DNA from: Polytrichum commune
Taxonomy: Eukaryota; Streptophyta; Polytrichopsida; Polytrichales; Polytrichaceae
NCBI GenBank assembly: GCA_950295325.1
Contig: OX485807.1
Coordinates: 34,008,440-34,072,439 of the forward strand
Direction of reading: 5' to 3'
DNA length: 64,000 nt
The notes beneath the pieces were generated by a model. It searched no databases and had not been told where the DNA came from. It saw nothing but the letters and a program-made list of their open reading frames with translations. Shown here one piece after another: positions 59,601 through 64,000 of this stretch. Made by a program: the position numbers and the translations under genes. The first letter of the stretch is position 1; every line of letters starts with the position of its first letter.

Positions 59601-62600
59601 TGCGAGATGAAGAGCGCTTTAGCTTGTTGTGGAGCCAAGGATGGCAGCTTGTAAGGCAGGTAGTGGTAGTTAGGCAAGGCAGGTCGACATAGCTGGTCCA
59701 ATCTGCTCAAAATTGCAACCGAAGGGCACGTGATGATCACACAGCTGTTGGCAGGGAGGACTTTACCCAAGCTGTGTGGGAAAAACTCTCCAACAAGCCT
59801 GACATCATAGAGATTGTCAATGGCAATCCTCGCCACCTTGTTAACTTCTTTGAGCTTTCGGAGCTGGTAAAGCAGGGCACTCCTGCCTTGGGCAACGCTG
59901 GTGAACTCCTTCTTTCCACCTCCAAGTTGCTCCAAAAGGGAGCTTTGCAATTTCTTGAGATCTTCACTCACTTCGATGTATGCAAATAAACGTTTCTCAG
60001 CTTTCTCAATCTTGGCAACAACTTCGTTGAGAAGAGTGGTTTTTCCCAGACCAGCCTGTCCGTGGATACCTACGAGGCAAACACCCTTATTGTTTACGAA
60101 CTCGGATATGGTGTTCACATGTTGCTCCAGGCCCACACTTGCTGTCCATTGCTCAGGTCCTGTCCGCTTGGTGCTGGATCCCAGAGGGTTTGTTGGTTGT
60201 GAAACTCGGTTGCCTACTGCGGCTAAGGTTGCGAACGTGAGACTGTCTTGCAATGTCTTGAGCTCCGCTATGGAGTTTTCAATTTGTGCTTTCACTGGGG
60301 AAACTGTCGATCGTGGCCCGAAACACAAACATCTGAAACCAACCATACACAAAATGATACATAGGGTCAGCATTGATTACTGCGACAAACCGTAAAACTC
60401 AACCCAGGGCTTTCAGTAAGTGCATCAGATGTCCATTCTTTTCATCATGCTAAAAAGGGCACTCCCTCGATGGAAACACAGGACGACATTTAACCTGACT
60501 TCCGCAAAAGCTTGATGGGATCCGAACCCAGATGAAAAAGAAATGAGAAAACAATCGAGACGGTTTTCGACAAACCCCAAAACTCAACCGAGGGTTTCGG
60601 TAAGTCCATCGAGGTCTTGCTAAAAAAAGGGCACTTCCCTCGATGGAAACACAGATAGATATATACCACGACATTCATCATATCCTTCGGGGATTCAAAC
60701 CCCAAATGCACATCCTCCTTCCGCAGCAACCAGCAATTACCCCTCAGCATTCATCAAATTGTTCACTAGTGATTGAAGTGGAAGAAACAAGTAATTAGGG
60801 GGCTATATTTCGAAGCAAGGAAACATACCCGCGTTTCTTCTCCTTCATGTGTCGAATGGCTGCGCAGCAGTAAAGAAGAGTCCCCGCCGCAAGCTTGTAA
60901 ATGTCATTGTCCACTTCAAGGCACAGCTTCAGCTCATCAAGCTGGTCGATGATGTGGTCGCTTTGCGTCATCAGACTTGACCATTTCTTGCCGCCCGTCG
61001 AAGTCTTCGCCTCCGCCGCGCAGTATGCACTCACATAACCGGCCAACGTGAAAGCTAATCCAAACCAGCTCATGTACCCAGTCTCCTTCAGAATGTCCCA
61101 ATGGAGATTCTCAAACACTGCGCCGTGGTCTTTGAACGCTGACTCTGACACCTGCATTGATCAGAGGAATTTGAACACCATCCCAATAAGCACTCTTTTG
61201 ATTACCTAACCCTGTGATGGTCGACAGCAACTCTTCCATATTGCACATGTTCTCTATCACTGACTCCGCCATTTCAACCTCCGCGTGAGGAACCATGATT
61301 TGGACTAAATTTATGTGTACCCAATTTGATATCCCCAGCAAGAAATCTTCACATTCAACCGCACTCGGAATCTCAAACAAAAACTTCGCTTAACCCATAA
61401 CTCAGGAAGAAGACGCCACAAAGAGTATGGAGCAAGACACGGCGTCAGTTCCAGCCATGCCTGTCATACACGATGCATAGCATGTGACAACAGTGAAGGG
61501 AACTCTACCCCACCAGCAGAAGCCTCAAGTCTTTCTTGGGCTTCATAAAAGAAACTCCCAAAAAATCAATCTGGCATCCACGTGATGATTGACGTAATCT
61601 CCTTTCTTGCACGTGAAAGAGCGGAACAGGAGCTTCTTACGTAGGACCCCCGAGTCCTTCTGTTTCTGTATCCTAAGTTACTTTCATGCACTTCTTCAAC
61701 CTTTCGATTGCTTCTTTCTCTACCTTTGCCAATCTTTCTCTACCTTTGCCAACACCTACCAACATTGCACACAACCGGTCTACATGTACAAAACCGCCAA
61801 GTCTTGCAGGAACACAAGAAACCTGTAAATGAGTGAGGCGCCAAAAGGGTGTCTAATTAGAGATTCCTCTTAAATCGCCCCCATGCGAGGTTGGTGGCAC
61901 ATTTCGTGAGCATCTCGTCTCATCTAGTCTCATGCAAGAAGAAAATAAATGCATGCGCTCGTTCACATAAGTCTTTGTTTTCCGTATCCTATCTACAATC
62001 TTTTGGTTGGCTCTCTTCCAACATCTACTACCAACATTGCACGCAGATTGACCGTCTGTACAGACTCCGAAGTCCACAGCAGACACGAACTTGGAGTCTG
62101 TACGGGAATAGGTGGAAGAAAGAAAACCCAAATCCTCTTGTAGGTACAGGAAAGCATTCAGATCCTCTTCAATCGCTCGCTCGCATGCAAGGAAGGTTGC
62201 TTGCCGGCTTCGAGTTCATTTCGTCTCGTCTCATCTCATCGCATGCAGAGAGTTTATCTGCTTAAGAATCTTAAACCAAGAACCCAAAAACAATGCGCAG
62301 GAGACACGAACTTGGGAGTCTTGCGGGAATAGGTAGAAGGAAGAAAACCCAAGTCCTCAAGTAGGCACAAGAATGGCTTCAGATCCTCTTCAATCGCTCG
62401 CTCGCATGCAAGGAGGGTTGCTTGACGGTTTCGTGCTCATATCATCTCATCACATGTGAAGAGTCATGTGCCGAAGAATCTTCAACCAAGAACCACCCAA
62501 GAACAATGCACTCCACTCCCGGCAAGGATTGTATAAATGAATGGAATGAAATGAATGTACCACCTTCTTGTAAAGGTCCTGTGAGGCTTACAAGAAGGCT

Positions 62601-63173
62601 CATCGGGTAGGTATTATAGGTATGGGTTCAGATCCTCTTCAATCGCTCGCTAGCATGCAAGGAAGGTTGCTTGCCGGCTTAGTGCTCGTCTCATTGCATC
62701 CCATCTCATCTCATGCGAAGAGTTTATGTGGTTAAGAATCTTCACCCAAGAACAATGCACTCCACTCCCACGAATGGTTGCATGCATGGAATGGAATGAA
62801 TGTTACCTACCCTTCTGTAAAGCTCCTGCAAGCGGGGCTCCGAAGTGCGCAACACCTGCTCAATCTGGCGCAACTCGTCCGCGGTGATGTCGGCATTCAC
62901 GTACTCGGGATCCGAATCTCCCGCACCATTCTCCATGTTGAGTTTCATCACCCCCACACCCGCCTTCCCCGGTGGTGTCCCGGGCATCATCCCGCCCAAT
63001 CCGCCCGCCTTGGGGCTCTTGCTGCTCACGCTCCTCGGACTCACCGCCGATTTGGCACCTCCGGAGGGCGTCGACGTCGTCGTCACGTCCAGTGCGGGCA
63101 GCTGCTTGCGCTTGGCTGACGATCTGGGCGTGTCCAAAACGGAATCATCCTCCGTCACACTGTTCTTCCCCAT
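56637..63173 (-). CDS. NB-ARC-LRR immune receptor with non-TIR N-terminus
   Basis: Six coding exons join in frame: 63173-62811, 61151-60829, 60332-59357, 58840-58499, 58112-57843 and 57605-56637 (1080 residues). Residues 1-100 are Ser/Pro/Gly-rich, 100-229 helical with a hydrophobic 'WFGLAFTLAGYVSAY' stretch. The NB-ARC has P-loop GQAGLGKTTL (320-329), kinase-2 'RIAIDNLYDV' (Asp-Asn instead of Asp-Asp), 'SCVIITCPS', 'EGLPMALKVVGSYF' (about 504-517), 'EAFLDIAAFLRGWDW' (TIR-NLR-like RNBS-D) and MHE for MHD (632-634). LRRs of the form 'LPxEIGxLxxLxxLxLxxC' fill about 669-1055. Such proteins detect effectors and trigger immune cell death. Start choice: an acceptor TTCCAG at 63230 leaves 63173 as first ATG. 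The exon 1 to exon 2 join (1.66-kb intron) keeps phase but is the least certain junction. Confidence 0.85.
62080..62830. repeat. imperfect tandem repeats in NLR intron 1 that include the exon 1 end
   Basis: 'gatcctcttcaatcgctcgc' starts at 62161, 62382 and 62631. Each copy is followed by 'gcatgcaagga(a/g)ggttgcttg' and later by 'aagaatctt', 'aagaac' and 'caatgc'. The last unit runs into the real exon 1 donor ('aatgttacctacccttctgtaaagctcctgc'). The preceding unit holds a degenerate copy of the same stretch at about 62555-62585 ('aatgtaccaccttcttgtaaaggtcctg'). The duplication therefore copied the exon 1 tail and donor. A further partial unit lies at about 62080-62150. Confidence 0.7.
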
Positions 63174-64000
63174 GCCTGACCCCACCCTCCCCTCTTCGAA
63201 CTCACAATGGCTCCCGAAGACTCTCACACCTGGAACCCTTCTTGCCTACTCATTAATTATTGTTCATGCCTCCGCACCATCCCTGCTGCTCATCGTTAGC
63301 CACATCCTTCTCGGCACAAACTTCGACACTCTATCATCCCCCGTCGTCGCTCCGAAATGCCCAAAATCACATAACCCCACACCTCCGATCCTTTTTTTCC
63401 TTTCCTTTCCTCTCCACGCCTTTTCCTTTACCCCCGAACTTCTTGACGAAGCGCAAAGACCTCCACTCGCACCAAGGGTATAGGCTTTTACCCCCTCATG
63501 CCCTCCCCCACCCCTTCCGATGCAGATCCCTGCAGGAAGGCGCAAGATCAAGGCCCCAAGGTTCACATCCCCCGCGCTCCAGAGAGACCAAATCCCACCC
63601 GCCAATGCGCGCCGCCACGGATCAAGGACTCCGCAACAATGCAACAGCCGCCTGATCTCCTGATCAACAAGAGTAGAGTCGATACCCCCCAAAGCCTGAA
63701 ATCCTGCAACCCCGCCTGCCCGGCCAGATGCGGCGACGATGATCCTCGACGATCTAGCCCCGGATGCAACGAGACCACTCCTCTCCTTCTCCTTCGTTGC
63801 TGGAACTTACCGAAGCGAAGAGCGGCACACCCAAAGCCACCCAAACCGGCGCTTTTGGGCAGCAACGAGCACTCCGAGTCGAGCGTCGTCGCAGCCGGGT
63901 GAATGTTTTTTTTTTAAGAGAGAAAGTGAAAGCGGGGAAGGGGGGGCACAAAACCAACACTACAGTAGCAGGGGGGCGGGGGAGAAAAGTTCGTCGTCCT
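63174..64000 (-). promoter_or_regulatory. NLR leader, putative 5'-UTR intron and promoter
   Basis: On the minus strand a donor CTTCG|GTAAGT sits at 63811/63810, and an acceptor GGTTCCAG ends at 63230. This implies a 5'-UTR exon above 63811 and a leader intron of 63810-63230. Sequence above 63811 is GC-rich with an A run (63907-63916 as T run on the plus strand). Overlapping open frames here, on both strands, are Arg/Pro-rich composition artefacts. The window ends before a clear promoter is reached. Confidence 0.45.

Noticed and set aside
61111-61380. Alternative NLR N-terminus starting MFEIPSAVECED
   Set aside because: Its frame differs from the NLR exon that starts at 61151 after the CAG acceptor, so it could not continue into the NB-ARC.
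63498-63902. Plus-strand Pro/Arg-rich frame near the window end
   Set aside because: It lies opposite the NLR leader region, where splice signals on the minus strand explain the sequence better. No domain is seen.
1-64000. LTR retrotransposon
   Set aside because: No gag-pol motifs and no paired LTRs with TG..CA ends, primer-binding site or polypurine tract were found. The only retroelement coding region supported is the APE-type LINE with its ORF1-like neighbour.

Overview
This is a window of plant nuclear DNA. The protein-coding genes are plant-like: an intronless phenylalanine ammonia-lyase, a spliced COP9 signalosome subunit 1, a BTF3/NAC-beta gene, an eS10 ribosomal protein gene with a telo-box leader, and a six-coding-exon NB-ARC-LRR immune receptor. 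The NB-ARC looks TIR-NLR-like, but the N-terminus is not a TIR domain. Together with the intronless PAL and the unusual retroelements, this suggests a non-seed land plant (bryophyte, lycophyte or fern grade). That is an inference, and I cannot name a species.

Layout: 1-12 kb is transposon territory. It holds a possible hAT fragment, a Tourist-like MITE (3394-3891), a G-poor non-LTR retrotransposon whose ORF carries a canonical 2A ribosome-skipping motif just before the ATG-led endonuclease polyprotein (about 4.5-7.85 kb, minus), and a decayed ORF1-like gene directly upstream of it (7858-9477, minus). BTF3 lies at 12.4-14.6 kb. 14.6-36 kb is gene-poor and repeat-rich: a Stowaway MITE, a 1.5-kb minisatellite with 19/38/171-bp hierarchical structure, a tRNA-like SINE, a fold-back element, hairpin MITEs and several dispersed repeat pairs. 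PAL lies at 36.6-38.9 kb, followed by a SINE with a perfect 14-bp target duplication, a second hairpin MITE and a local tandem duplication. eS10 is at 43.8-44.3 kb, a decayed Tc1-like transposase at 46.6-47.6 kb, CSN1 at 48.3-53.4 kb (minus) with a triplicated repeat in intron 1, a complete-ended pogo/Tigger-like short element at 54.07-55.06 kb, and the NLR at 56.6-63.8 kb (minus).

The host genes do not form an operon or obvious cluster. They cover phenylpropanoid entry (PAL), translation and nascent-chain handling (eS10, BTF3), cullin deneddylation (CSN1) and immune sensing (NLR). The most unusual content is the 2A-bearing LINE. It combines an N-terminal 300-bp duplicated module with a GC-rich 19-mer, a 2A motif, a possible winged-helix segment, a proline linker and an AP-endonuclease, and is truncated in the first RT motifs. 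Exon joins for BTF3, CSN1 and the NLR were worked out by hand from GT/AG sites and keep frame throughout. No alignments or database searches were run.
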